NCBI RefSeq assembly: GCF_004962245.1 | Contig: NZ_SUHQ01000003.1 | Location: forward strand, 186,001 to 250,000 | Source: Mesorhizobium sp. | GTDB lineage: Bacteria; Pseudomonadota; Alphaproteobacteria; Rhizobiales; Rhizobiaceae | DNA: 64,000 nt | Direction: 5' to 3' | Shown here: piece after piece, positions 55,136 to 63,580 of the stretch | Numbering within the stretch: position 1 is the stretch's first letter | How the letters are laid out: the number at the start of each line of letters is the position of its first letter | The notes under the pieces: generated by a model | Databases searched by the model: none | Told to the model about the DNA's origin: nothing | What the model saw: the letters and a program-made list of their open reading frames with translations, nothing else | Translations under genes and position numbers: made by a program

Positions 55136-56392
55136 ATGACCAGTTTTTCCTCCCGCGTCGCTGCCGCCGCCGTCGCGATCCGGCAGATCTTTCCGGAGAC
55201 GCCGCTGCAGGAAAACGACTATCTGTCGAAGAAGACCGGAGCGCGCGTGCTGCTGAAGCGCGAGGATCTGTCGCCGGTGCGCTCCTACAAGATCAGGGGT
55301 GCCTTCAACTTCTTCCGCAAGGCGCTGGAAGCCGGCAACGATGCCGAACTGTTCGTCTGCGCTTCCGCCGGCAACCATGCGCAGGGCTTTGCCTTCGTCT
55401 GCCGCCATTTCGGAAAAAAGGGCGTCGTCTTCATGCCGGTGACGACGCCGCAGCAGAAGATCGACAAGACGCGGCTGTTCGGTGGCGAATTCGTCGAGAT
55501 CAAGCTGGTCGGCGACTTTTTCGACGACTGCTACCGCGCCGCCTTCGAGTTCACCGAAAGCGCCGGCGCACATATGGTGCCGCCCTTCGATCACAAGGAC
55601 ATCATCGAGGGGCAGGCGACCGTCGCCTACGAGATATCAGACCAGATGCCCGGCGCGCGCATGCCCGACATCATCATGCTGCCGGTCGGCGGCGGCGGTC
55701 TGGCCGCGGGTGTGACGCATTATTTCGCCGACCAGCGCCGCGACACGCGCTTCGTCTTCTGCGAGCCGGCCGGCGCGCCAAGCCTGAGCCAGAGTCTCGC
55801 CACCGGAAAGCGGGTCAAGCTCGCCAAGGTCGACAATTTCGTCGATGGCGCGGCGGTGGCCGAGATCGGCCGCGAACCGTTGCGGCATCTCCGGGCATTT
55901 GCCGCTGATACGGTGCGCCTGATCCCGGAAAACCGGCTCTGCGCGACCATGATCGAGATGCTGAATGTCGAAGGCGTGGTGCTGGAGCCGGCCGGCGCAC
56001 TGGCGATCGACGCGTTGAAGGATTTTTCGAAGAAGGAGATCAGGGGCAAGACCATCGTGGCGGTGGTTTCGGGCGGCAATTTCGATTTCGAGCGGCTGCC
56101 GGACGTGAAGGAAAGGGCGCTACGCTTCGAGGGGCTGAAGAAGTACTTCATCATCCGCTTTCCGCAGCGGCCGGGCGCGCTGCGCGACTTCCTCGAAATG
56201 CTGGGGCCAGACGACGACATCGCCCGCTTCGAATATCTGAAGAAATCGGCGCGCAATTTCGGCTCGGTGCTGATCGGCATCGAAACCAAGGACCGCCGCA
56301 ATTTCGAGCTGCTCAACGCCAATTTCGAAGCCGAGGGCGTCCAGTATCAGGACATCACCGACAACGAAACGCTGGCCGGGTTCATCATATGA
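55136..56392 (+). CDS. ilvA: Threonine ammonia-lyase (dehydratase)
   Basis: This 418-residue PLP enzyme turns threonine into 2-oxobutanoate for isoleucine synthesis. It has the PLP segment LSPVRSYKIRGAFNFFRKAL with the Schiff-base Lys, CASAGNHAQGFAFVCRHFGK, VGGGGLAAG and SGGNFDFERLPDVKERALRF. One C-terminal ACT-like regulatory domain follows, giving the short allosteric type. GAGGTGA lies eight bases before ATG 55136. Confidence 0.94.
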   Translation: MTSFSSRVAAAAVAIRQIFPETPLQENDYLSKKTGARVLLKREDLSPVRSYKIRGAFNFFRKALEAGNDAELFVCASAGNHAQGFAFVCRHFGKKGVVFMPVTTPQQKIDKTRLFGGEFVEIKLVGDFFDDCYRAAFEFTESAGAHMVPPFDHKDIIEGQATVAYEISDQMPGARMPDIIMLPVGGGGLAAGVTHYFADQRRDTRFVFCEPAGAPSLSQSLATGKRVKLAKVDNFVDGAAVAEIGREPLRHLRAFAADTVRLIPENRLCATMIEMLNVEGVVLEPAGALAIDALKDFSKKEIRGKTIVAVVSGGNFDFERLPDVKERALRFEGLKKYFIIRFPQRPGALRDFLEMLGPDDDIARFEYLKKSARNFGSVLIGIETKDRRNFELLNANFEAEGVQYQDITDNETLAGFII

Positions 56393-56402
56393 GCGCCCGA
56401 AT

Positions 56403-56957
56403 ATGAGTGCCCAGGCCAAAACCTTCATCGCGCTGTTTTCCGGTATCAATGTCGGCGGCAACCGCATCGTCAGGATGGCGGAACTGAGGGCATTCTTCGA
56501 GCAGCTCGGCTTTACCGATGTCGCCACCTATGTGCAGAGCGGCAACGTCGTGTTCCGGTCGACAAAGGGCGGTGCGGCCACGCTCACCAAACAGCTGGAA
56601 GCGGCCTTCGAGCGGAAGTGGGGATTTCATTCGCGCATCATGGTGCGCGATCTCGGCTGGTTCGAGCGGCTGGTGGCTCAAAATCCCTATCCGGAGGTCG
56701 CCGGGGAGCCAACCAAGCTCCACGCCTTTGCCCTGGAACGCGCGCCGACCGCCGACGAGATCGCCCGGCTGGCCGAAAAATGCACCGGTCCCGAACGCTT
56801 CAAGATCAAAGACGATGTGCTTTATCTGCACGCGCCGGAAGGCCTCGGCAAATCGGTGTTTGCCAACCTCATCCCACGCACGCTGAAAGTGCCCGGCACC
56901 GCGCGCAACTGGCGCACGGTGCTGGCGCTGCTGGAGATGGCCGGCCGAGGCGGCTGA
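56403..56957 (+). CDS. DUF1697 family protein
   Basis: This 184-residue protein carries the DUF1697 pattern: TFIALFSGINVGGNRIVRMA, LGFTDVATYVQSGNVVFRST, and LYLHAPEGLGKSVFANLIPR followed by TARNWRTV. Its function is unknown. It starts ten bases after the ilvA stop and is probably read through with it. Confidence 0.9.
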   Translation: MSAQAKTFIALFSGINVGGNRIVRMAELRAFFEQLGFTDVATYVQSGNVVFRSTKGGAATLTKQLEAAFERKWGFHSRIMVRDLGWFERLVAQNPYPEVAGEPTKLHAFALERAPTADEIARLAEKCTGPERFKIKDDVLYLHAPEGLGKSVFANLIPRTLKVPGTARNWRTVLALLEMAGRGG

Positions 56958-56967
56958 ACGCAGTCGC

Positions 56968-57261
56968 TTACGCTGCCGGAGCGTGCTTCCAATCGAAGGT
57001 CAGCTCTTCGCGGAAAGCGAAGCGCTTGATGTGGTCGGCGACCACCGTTTCCAGGCGCTCCAGCGAGCCGGGCTCATCTTATGTCACCGCGATGTGGAGC
57101 GCTGCCGCATCGGCGTCCAGAACCGTGCGACCCAGTGAGAGATCGATTGTCCCGTGGTTTGGATCGAATTCGACGGGAAATTTGTGCGCCCAATGCTTGC
57201 AAAGCTGCTGCAGATAACGGCTCGCATGTTCGGTGGCGACATCGACATGGCTGGTCGGCAT
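56968..57261 (-). pseudogene. DUF2218 gene with a premature TAA
   Basis: From ATG 57261 the frame reads MPTSHVDVATEHASRYLQQL ... AALHIAVT, then a TAA at 57079-57081, then DEPGSLERLETVVADHIKRF and AFREELTFDWKHAPAA in the same frame, ending at TAA 56968-56970. The whole 97-codon span has the length and pattern of DUF2218, which resembles a small siderophore- or iron-related protein. A single base change (TCA to TAA) would explain the break. It may be a sequencing error. Confidence 0.75.
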
Positions 57262-57290
57262 GAGCGGATTCTTCCCGATAATGCGACTGG

Positions 57291-57731
57291 CTACCAGCTT
57301 CCGGTGTTCGCCATCGACGCCCAGGGTTCGGCCTTGGCCTTGGGCGGGCCTTTTTGCAAAAGCTCGATCGAGATACCGTCCGGCGATTTGACGAAGGCCA
57401 TGTTGCCGTCGCGCGGCGGCCGGTTGATGGTGACGCCCTTGTCCATCAGCTGCTGGCAGGTGGCGTAGATGTCGTCGACCTCATAGGCGAGGTGCCCGAA
57501 ATTGCGGCCGCCCTTGTAGTCTTCCGGGTCCCAATTGTAGGTGAGCTCGATCAGCGGCGCCTTGTCGGCGATGCCGCTTTGCTCGTCTTCGGAAGCGGCG
57601 AGGAAGATCAGCGTGTAGCGCCCCTGTTCGTTTTCGTGGCGGCGCACCTCCTTGAGGCCAAGCTTGTTGCAATAGAAATCGAGCGATGCATCGATGTCGG
57701 CGACGCGGACCATGGTGTGGAGATAGCGCAT
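57291..57731 (-). CDS. gloA: Lactoylglutathione lyase (glyoxalase I)
   Basis: This 146-residue protein detoxifies methylglyoxal by making S-lactoylglutathione from the hemithioacetal. It starts [20 protein letters not shown] and shows [40 protein letters not shown] and GISIELLQ, giving the metal-binding His and Glu residues. GAGGAAAA precedes ATG 57731; longer upstream frames were dropped. Confidence 0.93.
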   Translation of the reverse strand: MRYLHTMVRVADIDASLDFYCNKLGLKEVRRHENEQGRYTLIFLAASEDEQSGIADKAPLIELTYNWDPEDYKGGRNFGHLAYEVDDIYATCQQLMDKGVTINRPPRDGNMAFVKSPDGISIELLQKGPPKAKAEPWASMANTGSW

Positions 57732-57949
57732 GTGATTTTCCTCGAAATGTTGCGTTGCGGCGGAACATAGGGGCCACCCGGCCAAAGGGCAATTGCCGAT
57801 AACCGGCCGCGCCGGCAAACAACAAATCCGGTATTCCCGCAATGAACCGTGAAAAAAGGCACGTCAGGTCTTGCACACACCGGAAACCGCAGTGTTAATC
57901 TGACGTCAAGAATCAGTTGCGGTATTCTTGGAAAAAGGGGGGCGTTCTT

Positions 57950-58543
57950 ATGGGGGAAAAGGCCTCTTTCATGGGGCGGGACGGAACCGGTAACGCGTTG
58001 AATCGAGACGAGGGCGGCGACGCGGCCGAGCTTGTCGAGATTGCGGGCGCCATCAAATGGTTCGACGTGGCCAAGGGCTACGGTTTCATTCTTCCCGATG
58101 ACGGCTCCTCCGGCGATATTCTCCTCCATGTGACGTGTCTTCGAAAGGACGGTTTCCAGACCGCCCTGGAGGGTGCCCGCGTCGTCTGCCTCGTCAAGCA
58201 GGGCGAGCGTGGATTGCAGGCGTTCCGTGTGCTCTCCATGGATGTCACCACGGCGACCCATCCGGCGGAGATGCAGGAGCAGCGCACCCATGTGTCGGTG
58301 ACGCCGGAAAGCGGCCTTGAGCGGGCGCTGGTGAAATGGTTCAACCGCACCAAGGGATTCGGTTTCCTGACCCGGGGCGAGGGCACCGAGGACATTTTCG
58401 TCCATATGGAGACGCTGCGCCGCTATGGCATCACCGAACTCAGGCCGGGGCAGGTCGTTCTGGTCCGCTTCGGGCGCGGCGACAAAGGCCTTATGGCTGC
58501 CGAAATTCACCCGGATATGGGCACCTTGCCGGTCTCGCATTAG
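57950..58543 (+). CDS. Cold shock protein with two CSD domains
   Basis: This 197-residue protein has two cold shock domains. The first is at about 32-98 ([20 protein letters not shown] with RNP1 KGYGFI and RNP2 DILLHV) and the second at about 125-190 ([20 protein letters not shown] with RNP1 KGFGFL and RNP2 DIFVHM). The linker is about 25 residues long. Two-CSD proteins of this type occur in Rhizobiales and are thought to bind RNA or single-stranded DNA. The ATG at 57950 has GGGGGGCG upstream. Confidence 0.93.
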   Translation: MGEKASFMGRDGTGNALNRDEGGDAAELVEIAGAIKWFDVAKGYGFILPDDGSSGDILLHVTCLRKDGFQTALEGARVVCLVKQGERGLQAFRVLSMDVTTATHPAEMQEQRTHVSVTPESGLERALVKWFNRTKGFGFLTRGEGTEDIFVHMETLRRYGITELRPGQVVLVRFGRGDKGLMAAEIHPDMGTLPVSH

Positions 58544-58586
58544 GTCCATCCCGATCGAATCGCGACGGGACCTGGTGCTTTTGCTT

Positions 58587-58627
58587 GACCATGATCTTTT
58601 CCGAACCATAGGTTCGGGATCATGGTC
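58587..58627. repeat. Rhizobial REP-like perfect hairpin
   Basis: GACCATGATC (58587-58596) pairs with GATCATGGTC (58618-58627), and CCGAACC (58601-58607) with GGTTCGG (58611-58617), joined by TTTT and ATA. The element occupies the gap before the DUF192 gene and matches a known dispersed rhizobial repeat type. Confidence 0.7.
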
Positions 58628-58655
58628 TAGGACGATTTCCGGCCGAGGATTTTGA

Positions 58656-59168
58656 ATGACTCACAGGAATTGGCTGACAACGGGCGTAGTCTGCGCCGCG
58701 ATCGCCTTTGTCGTCGCCACAGGCGCTTTCCTCCATTCGCAGCAACCGGCTTCGGCGGACAGCCGGGCGATGATCCTTCCCGTCGATCCGCAGCCCCTGG
58801 TCGCCGTGACGAAATCCGGTGAGCGCTCGTTTTCCATCGAAATCGCCGACACCTTCGCAGAGCGCGAGGCCGGCCTGATGTTTCGCGAGGAGATGGCCGA
58901 CGATCATGGCATGCTGTTCGTATTCGAGGAGACGCGGGATGTGGGCTTCTGGATGAAGAACACGCCGATGCCGCTCGACCTGATTTTCGTCGACCAGGAC
59001 GGCAAGATACGGGCGATCGAGCAGGGCAAGCCGCAATCCGAAGCGATCATCTCGCCCGGCGAGCCGGTTCGTTTCGTGCTCGAGCTCAAGGCGGGCACCG
59101 CCGCCAGGGGCGGCATCGAGGACGGCGACCTGCTGCGCCACCCGGCAATCGGCACTGCGCACAACTGA
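58656..59168 (+). CDS. DUF192 family exported protein
   Basis: This 170-residue protein has a signal or anchor helix (WLTTGVVCAAIAFVVATGAF) and the DUF192 core: FSIEIADTFAEREAGLMFRE, DHGMLFVFEETRDVGFWMKN and TPMPLDLIFVDQDGKIRAIE. The family is found outside the cytoplasm and its role is unknown. The start ATG 58656 lies just after a repeat and has a weak site. It is followed by an alpha/beta hydrolase gene 20 bases on. Confidence 0.9.
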   Translation: MTHRNWLTTGVVCAAIAFVVATGAFLHSQQPASADSRAMILPVDPQPLVAVTKSGERSFSIEIADTFAEREAGLMFREEMADDHGMLFVFEETRDVGFWMKNTPMPLDLIFVDQDGKIRAIEQGKPQSEAIISPGEPVRFVLELKAGTAARGGIEDGDLLRHPAIGTAHN

Positions 59169-59188
59169 ACGCGCAGGATCCGTCGCAG

Positions 59189-59962
59189 ATGCAGTTCTTC
59201 TCCCATGACGGTTTTGACCTTGCCTTCCTCGACCGCCAGCCGGCATCGGGGCAGGGCGATCCGGTGCTCATGATCCATGGCTTTGCTTCGACCCATTACG
59301 TCAACTGGGTGTCGCCCGGCTGGTTCAAGGCGCTGAACGATGCCGGCTACCGTGCCATCGCCTTCGACAATCGCGGCCATGGCGCCTCGTCGAAGAGCTA
59401 TCAAGAGGCCGATTATACGCCCGCAAAAATGGCTTCCGACGGGGCGGCGCTGCTGAACCATCTCGGCATCGAACGCGCCCATGTCATGGGCTATTCGATG
59501 GGCGCGCGGATATCGGCGTTCCTGGCGCTTTCCGACCCGGACAAGGTGGCGACGCTGGTGTTCGGCGGTCTCGGCATCGGCATGGTCGACGGCGTCGGCG
59601 ACTGGGACCCGATCGCCGCCGCCCTTCTGGCCGACGATCCCGACACCACCAGCCATCCGCGCGGCCGCTCGTTTCGCGCCTTCGCCGACCAGACCCGCAG
59701 CGACCGCCGCGCGCTGGCCGCCTGCATCGCCAACTCGCGGGAATTGCTGGCCGAGGCCGACATCGCGCGCATTGCCCAGCCGACCTTGATTGCCGTCGGC
59801 ACCAAGGACGATATCGGCGGTTCGCCCGACGAACTGGCCGCCTTGATGCCGAACGCCAAGGCATTTCACATCGAGGGCCGCGACCACATGCTGGCCGTCG
59901 GCGACAAGACCTTCAAGCAGCGCGTGCTGGAGTTCTATGCGGAGAACCCGCTTTGGGTGTAG
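59189..59962 (+). CDS. Alpha/beta hydrolase
   Basis: This 257-residue cytoplasmic hydrolase has VLMIHGFASTHYVNWVSPGW (oxyanion region), RAIAFDNRGHGASSKSYQEA, the nucleophile motif HVMGYSMGARISAFLALSDP and an acid/His end (AVGTKDDIGG; GRDHMLAVGD). The substrate is unknown. It begins 20 bases after DUF192, so the two probably share an mRNA. Confidence 0.92.
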   Translation: MQFFSHDGFDLAFLDRQPASGQGDPVLMIHGFASTHYVNWVSPGWFKALNDAGYRAIAFDNRGHGASSKSYQEADYTPAKMASDGAALLNHLGIERAHVMGYSMGARISAFLALSDPDKVATLVFGGLGIGMVDGVGDWDPIAAALLADDPDTTSHPRGRSFRAFADQTRSDRRALAACIANSRELLAEADIARIAQPTLIAVGTKDDIGGSPDELAALMPNAKAFHIEGRDHMLAVGDKTFKQRVLEFYAENPLWV

Positions 59963-59971
59963 GTGCGCCTC

Positions 59972-60117
59972 TCCTTTCTCCCCTTGTGGGAGAAGGTGGC
60001 CGCGAAGCGGCCGGATGAGGGGTGTTCCAGCTTGGCACCAACAGCGCTCCGGCCAACACCCCTCATCCGTCTTGCCGCTTCGCGGCAATCCACCTTCTCC
60101 CACAAGGGGAGAAGGAA
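59972..60117. repeat. Large inverted repeat (about 55-bp arms) between convergent genes
   Basis: The left arm 59972-60026 (TCCTTTCTCCCCTTGTGGGA ... GATGAGGGGTGTT) and the right arm 60055-60117 (AACACCCCTCATCC ... CACAAGGGGAGAAGGA) are complementary over most of their length, with a short central gap. The element fits exactly between the hydrolase and HD-domain gene stops, so it could act as a bidirectional terminator. Confidence 0.75.
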
Positions 60118-60130
60118 GAAGCCTTTCAGG

Positions 60131-60730
60131 TCATGCCTCAAGCGCTTCGATCGACCGTGCGATGTTCTGCCTGGCCTGTGCTTCGAACCGCTGCCGGAAT
60201 TCCTCGGTGTGAAAGATGTGCGGGCGGGCGAGGAAACTCTTTAGAACGGCACTGCGGCCGGCACGCCACATCGGCTCCTCCACCCAGCCGTACTCGCGGC
60301 GGACCGCCTGTTCATAGGCGTCGAAAGCATCCGGCGCCGCACCCAGGATCGCCAGGTCCATATCGAGGAACAGGGCTGCGTCGCGGATGGCATTCTCATC
60401 GCCAAATTGCGGTAACTCATGCGTCGCGGTGGCGATGATCATCGCCGTGATGCGGCCGAGGCGCTGCGCATCGGTGCGGCCGGCGAGCTTTTCCTCGGCA
60501 AGGGCGGCACTCCTGGCTTCGTTGTCCTTGGCCCGGCTGTCATAGATGGCGTCGTGGAACCAGATCGCCGCCTCGACCGCCTCGGCGTCGTGCAAGGATG
60601 CCCGATAGCCGCCGGCCAGCGCCAGCATGGCCTCGATATGGGCGAGGTTGTGATAGTGGCGGCCTTCGGCCCGGTAAAGCGCGGAGAGCTCGCGCTTCAG
60701 CGGCTCGTCGATCAAGGGTTCGTTTTCCAT
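60131..60730 (-). CDS. HD domain protein (predicted metal-dependent phosphohydrolase)
   Basis: This 199-residue protein has a simplified HD fold: RHYHNLAHIEAMLALAGGYR with His residues, then AAIWFHDAIYDSRAKDNEAR containing the HD pair, and LGRITAMIIATATHELPQFG followed by FLDMDLAILG. It matches the 'predicted metal-dependent HD superfamily phosphohydrolase' group. The substrate is unknown. Confidence 0.9.
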   Translation of the reverse strand: MENEPLIDEPLKRELSALYRAEGRHYHNLAHIEAMLALAGGYRASLHDAEAVEAAIWFHDAIYDSRAKDNEARSAALAEEKLAGRTDAQRLGRITAMIIATATHELPQFGDENAIRDAALFLDMDLAILGAAPDAFDAYEQAVRREYGWVEEPMWRAGRSAVLKSFLARPHIFHTEEFRQRFEAQARQNIARSIEALEA

Positions 60731-60817
60731 GGCCGCTTGAATTTCCGTGAACCAAATCCATTTGACAAAGCACTAAGGAAAATTGAGTTCAACCCTGCTA
60801 TGATTTGGCTTATAGAG

Positions 60818-60862
60818 CATGTCGCCCAAAAGTGCGCAGCGGTTTTGGGACAACGACATGCT
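60818..60862. repeat. Dispersed palindromic repeat, copy 1 (left of cysE)
   Basis: GCATGTCG and CGACATGC enclose CCCAAAA and TTTTGGG arms. A copy with two base changes lies at 61950-61992 in the same orientation. Confidence 0.75.
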
Positions 60863-60976
60863 CAAAACAGACACTTAATGCGCTTCGCCTGAAGCACTTT
60901 GATCGCGATGCGCATTATGCGGCCGGAGAATAGGCAAGCCGCCAAGCCGGAGACATTAGATGGCCGGAGAATATCG

Positions 60977-61825
60977 ATGAACAGCGTTACGATTGCCCGC
61001 CCCACCTCGGTGAAGCCGATCGACCCGATCTGGCGCTCGATCCGCGACGAAGCTATGGAGGCGGTCAATCGCGATCCGCTGCTGGCGGCATTCCTCTATG
61101 CGACCATCCTCAACCAGGAAAGCCTGGAAGAAGCGGTCATCCATCGGCTGGCCGAGCGGCTCGATCATCAGGACATAGGTTCCGATCTCATCCGCCAGAC
61201 CTTCAAGGCGATGCTAGCCGATGACAAGGACTGGTCGGCAACGGTGCGCGTCGACATCCAGGCCTATTACGACCGCGATCCGGCCTGCGACCGCTTCATC
61301 ATGCCGGTGCTCTATTTCAAGGGCTTTCATGCCATCCAGACCCACCGGTTGGCGCATTGGCTGTGGAACCAGGGTCGCCAGGATTTCGCGCTCTACCTGC
61401 AGAGCCGGTCGTCCTCGGTGTTCCAGACCGATATCAATCCGGCCGCCCGCATCGGCAGGGGCATCTTCCTCGACCACGCCACAGGTCTTGTCGTCGGCCA
61501 GACGGCGGTGATCGAGGACGACGTGTCGATCCTGCACGGCGTGACGCTGGGCGGCACCGGCAAGGCCGGCGGCGACCGCCATCCCAAGATCCGCTACGGC
61601 GTGCTGATCGGCGCCGGCGCCAAGATCCTCGGCAACATCGAAGTCGGCCATTGCTCGAAGATCGCGGCAGGCTCGGTGGTGCTGTCGCCGGTGCCGCACA
61701 ACAAGACGGTTGCCGGCGTGCCGGCCCGCGTCGTTGGCGAGACCGGCTGCGACCAGCCCTCGCGGCAGATGGACCAGCTTCTGCCGTCGCAGACGATGGA
61801 TCACGTCGTCAGCTTCGATATCTGA
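60977..61825 (+). CDS. cysE: Serine O-acetyltransferase
   Basis: This 282-residue enzyme makes O-acetylserine, the precursor for cysteine. A helical N-terminus (WRSIRDEAMEAVNRDPLLAA) is followed by left-handed beta helix repeats ending ILHGVTLGGTGKAGGDRHPK and AAGSVVLSPVPHNKTVAGVP. The catalytic Asp-His region is in RGIFLDHATGLVVGQTAVIE. ATG 60977 has GGAGA six bases upstream. It is longer than E. coli CysE (273) and ends DQLLPSQTMDHVVSFDI. Confidence 0.94.
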   Translation: MNSVTIARPTSVKPIDPIWRSIRDEAMEAVNRDPLLAAFLYATILNQESLEEAVIHRLAERLDHQDIGSDLIRQTFKAMLADDKDWSATVRVDIQAYYDRDPACDRFIMPVLYFKGFHAIQTHRLAHWLWNQGRQDFALYLQSRSSSVFQTDINPAARIGRGIFLDHATGLVVGQTAVIEDDVSILHGVTLGGTGKAGGDRHPKIRYGVLIGAGAKILGNIEVGHCSKIAAGSVVLSPVPHNKTVAGVPARVVGETGCDQPSRQMDQLLPSQTMDHVVSFDI

Positions 61826-61949
61826 CTCAAGTCTGCGGGACGGGCGACCGAACTCCGTTTGCCGGCTTTGGCGCCTGTCGGTTCTCGCATATCCGGTCGG
61901 CTTGCCTTTACATCGCCATTGTCGACGTGCCAGAAGCGCGCTCACTTAT

Positions 61950-62048
61950 GCATGTCGCCCAAACGTGCGCAGCGGTTTTGGGATAACGACATCATCAAAC
62001 AAGATTTAAAGCGCGTCGCATGGGTCTCTTCCGACGCGACGCGCTTTA
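61950..62048. repeat. Dispersed palindromic repeat, copy 2, plus 13-bp inverted repeat
   Basis: The first part (61950-61992) matches the element left of cysE. It is followed by TAAAGCGCGTCGC (62007-62019) and GCGACGCGCTTTA (62036-62048), a perfect 13-bp inverted repeat around 16 bases. It lies between cysE and the DUF3126 gene. Confidence 0.75.
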
Positions 62049-62074
62049 GCAAGACCGACGATCGGAGAAAACTT

Positions 62075-62278
62075 TTGAAGCCTGACGAAATCAGAAAGCT
62101 GGACGCCTATTTCAAGCGCGTCTTCCAGAACCCCAAGCTTGAAGTGAAGGCGCGGCCGCGCAAGGAAGATTCGGCCGAAGTCTATGTCGGCGACGAGTTC
62201 CTCGGCATCGTCTTCAAGGACGAGGACGACGGCGACTACAATTTCTCGATGGCGATTCTCGACATCGATCTGGGCTGA
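62075..62278 (+). CDS. DUF3126 family protein
   Basis: This 67-residue protein matches DUF3126: KPDEIRKLDAYFKRVFQNPK, KARPRKEDSAEVYVGDEFLG and a final SMAILDIDLG. The family is found in alphaproteobacteria and has no known function. It starts with TTG at 62075, supported by GGAGA seven bases upstream; no ATG fits the family start. Confidence 0.87.
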   Translation: MKPDEIRKLDAYFKRVFQNPKLEVKARPRKEDSAEVYVGDEFLGIVFKDEDDGDYNFSMAILDIDLG

Positions 62279-62334
62279 GCCAGGGATTCGCGGTTGGGGC
62301 CTGTGGCCCCATCCTGATCGGAATGGATCAGGCG

Positions 62335-63066
62335 CTAATGCCCGGTCCTCAGCATACGCGCAGCCTCGGCTGCGATGGCTGAGTCGAGCGCCTGCCAGTC
62401 CTCCAGGAACTCCCTGGGAAAGCGGTAGGTGAGGCTGAGATTGTCGCCGAGCTGGATGTCGCGTTCGCATGGCGCCAGCGATTGCGCGGCATTTGGGCCG
62501 CTCAGGCAGCGGGCCACGAACGGGTCCTTGCCGGGGCGATTGCCGACTGCCAGCACCTCGTTGAGATAGCCTGATTTTTCGGTGAAGCCATAGAGCGTCG
62601 TGCCGCCCGGGCCGGGTGTGCCGGGCTGGACGATCAATGCGCCGTAGATCGGCGCGAAGCGTCCGCTCATGTCCCGCGACATGATCTGCCGTTCGAACGA
62701 CAGGAAGATGATGTCCTTGCTGGGTCCAGTGTGGTTGAAATCATCGCGGGCGGCCTCGCTGTAACCGTCCATCTCGGGATAGCGCAGATAGAGGTCGAGG
62801 CGCGAGGCGATGCCGTCGCGCCGGGCCTGATCGAAACGGATGACATTGGCCGGCACGGCGATGACATTGTTGCCGATCACGATCTCGTGGATCGTCGTGT
62901 CGTCGGTGTATCCGGCCATGGCGATCGAGCGGCCGAACCATTTGCCGCCAAGGCTTATCGCCACCGAAAGCACAGCCAGCGCCGAAAACACGTAGAACAC
63001 CCGCTTCATCAGCCTGGAATCGACGACAGTGAGTTGCGGGCCGTGGGCGGTGGCTGCCTGCTTCAT
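62335..63066 (-). CDS. Hypothetical exported or membrane-anchored protein
   Basis: This 243-residue protein has one N-terminal membrane helix (RVFYVFSALAVLSVAISLGG, residues about 22-41) and a large periplasmic part with VIGNNVIAVPANVIRFDQAR and a Cys pair (CLSGPNAAQSLAPC). It ends AAEAARMLRTGH. The family is conserved in rhizobia but I cannot name it. GAGGATCG precedes ATG 63066. Confidence 0.75.
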   Translation of the reverse strand: MKQAATAHGPQLTVVDSRLMKRVFYVFSALAVLSVAISLGGKWFGRSIAMAGYTDDTTIHEIVIGNNVIAVPANVIRFDQARRDGIASRLDLYLRYPEMDGYSEAARDDFNHTGPSKDIIFLSFERQIMSRDMSGRFAPIYGALIVQPGTPGPGGTTLYGFTEKSGYLNEVLAVGNRPGKDPFVARCLSGPNAAQSLAPCERDIQLGDNLSLTYRFPREFLEDWQALDSAIAAEAARMLRTGH

Positions 63067-63216
63067 CGCGATCCTCAATATCGGCCGCCCGTCAAAGATA
63101 TCCCATGGGGCGCGTCCCCTTGGGTGTCCCTGAGCGGCACATGCGGCGTGGCGCGGCTCTTGCATCACGCCTTATCGTACACGACTGTGCGATTTCATGG
63201 TAAATGGAAGGTAAAG

Positions 63217-63561
63217 ATGGGTCCGGTCGAACACACACTCTTCGCTTTTATGTTTGGGCTGACGGCGTGCGGCCTGGTCGGATCGGCGATGGAGCTGATA
63301 TCGGGCCGCCGGCTTGCTTTTGTCGAGCCCTATGTGTCGCCAGCGCACATCCTGCGCTCGCTGGTTGCTACGGCATGCGCCGGGCCCTTGATGTTCGCCA
63401 ACGAAGCCCTGGATGCCTGGCGGCAAGGCCGCATTTCCGCACCGGCGCTGATCTCTTGCGGTTGCACCGCGACGATCTGGGCATTGGTGTTGGGCGTCGC
63501 GCTGCTCGACATTGCATCCAAGGCAGGCATTCTCCTAGGGTCGGCTGATTTTTCAGCGTGA
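63217..63561 (+). CDS. Small membrane protein (possible DUF6949)
   Basis: This 114-residue protein has about three membrane helices: FAFMFGLTACGLVGSAMELI, HILRSLVATACAGPLMFANE and TATIWALVLGVALLDIASKA. It resembles a small rhizobial membrane family, perhaps DUF6949. GGAAGG lies five bases before the ATG. It is 19 bases upstream of the carbonic anhydrase-like gene and may share its message. Confidence 0.7.
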   Translation: MGPVEHTLFAFMFGLTACGLVGSAMELISGRRLAFVEPYVSPAHILRSLVATACAGPLMFANEALDAWRQGRISAPALISCGCTATIWALVLGVALLDIASKAGILLGSADFSA

Positions 63562-63580
63562 GACGATTCGGAGGCGAAAA

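Noticed and set aside
55028..55594. Minus-strand 188-codon frame opposite ilvA
   Set aside because: It is antisense to clear PLP-enzyme motifs and has no family resemblance.
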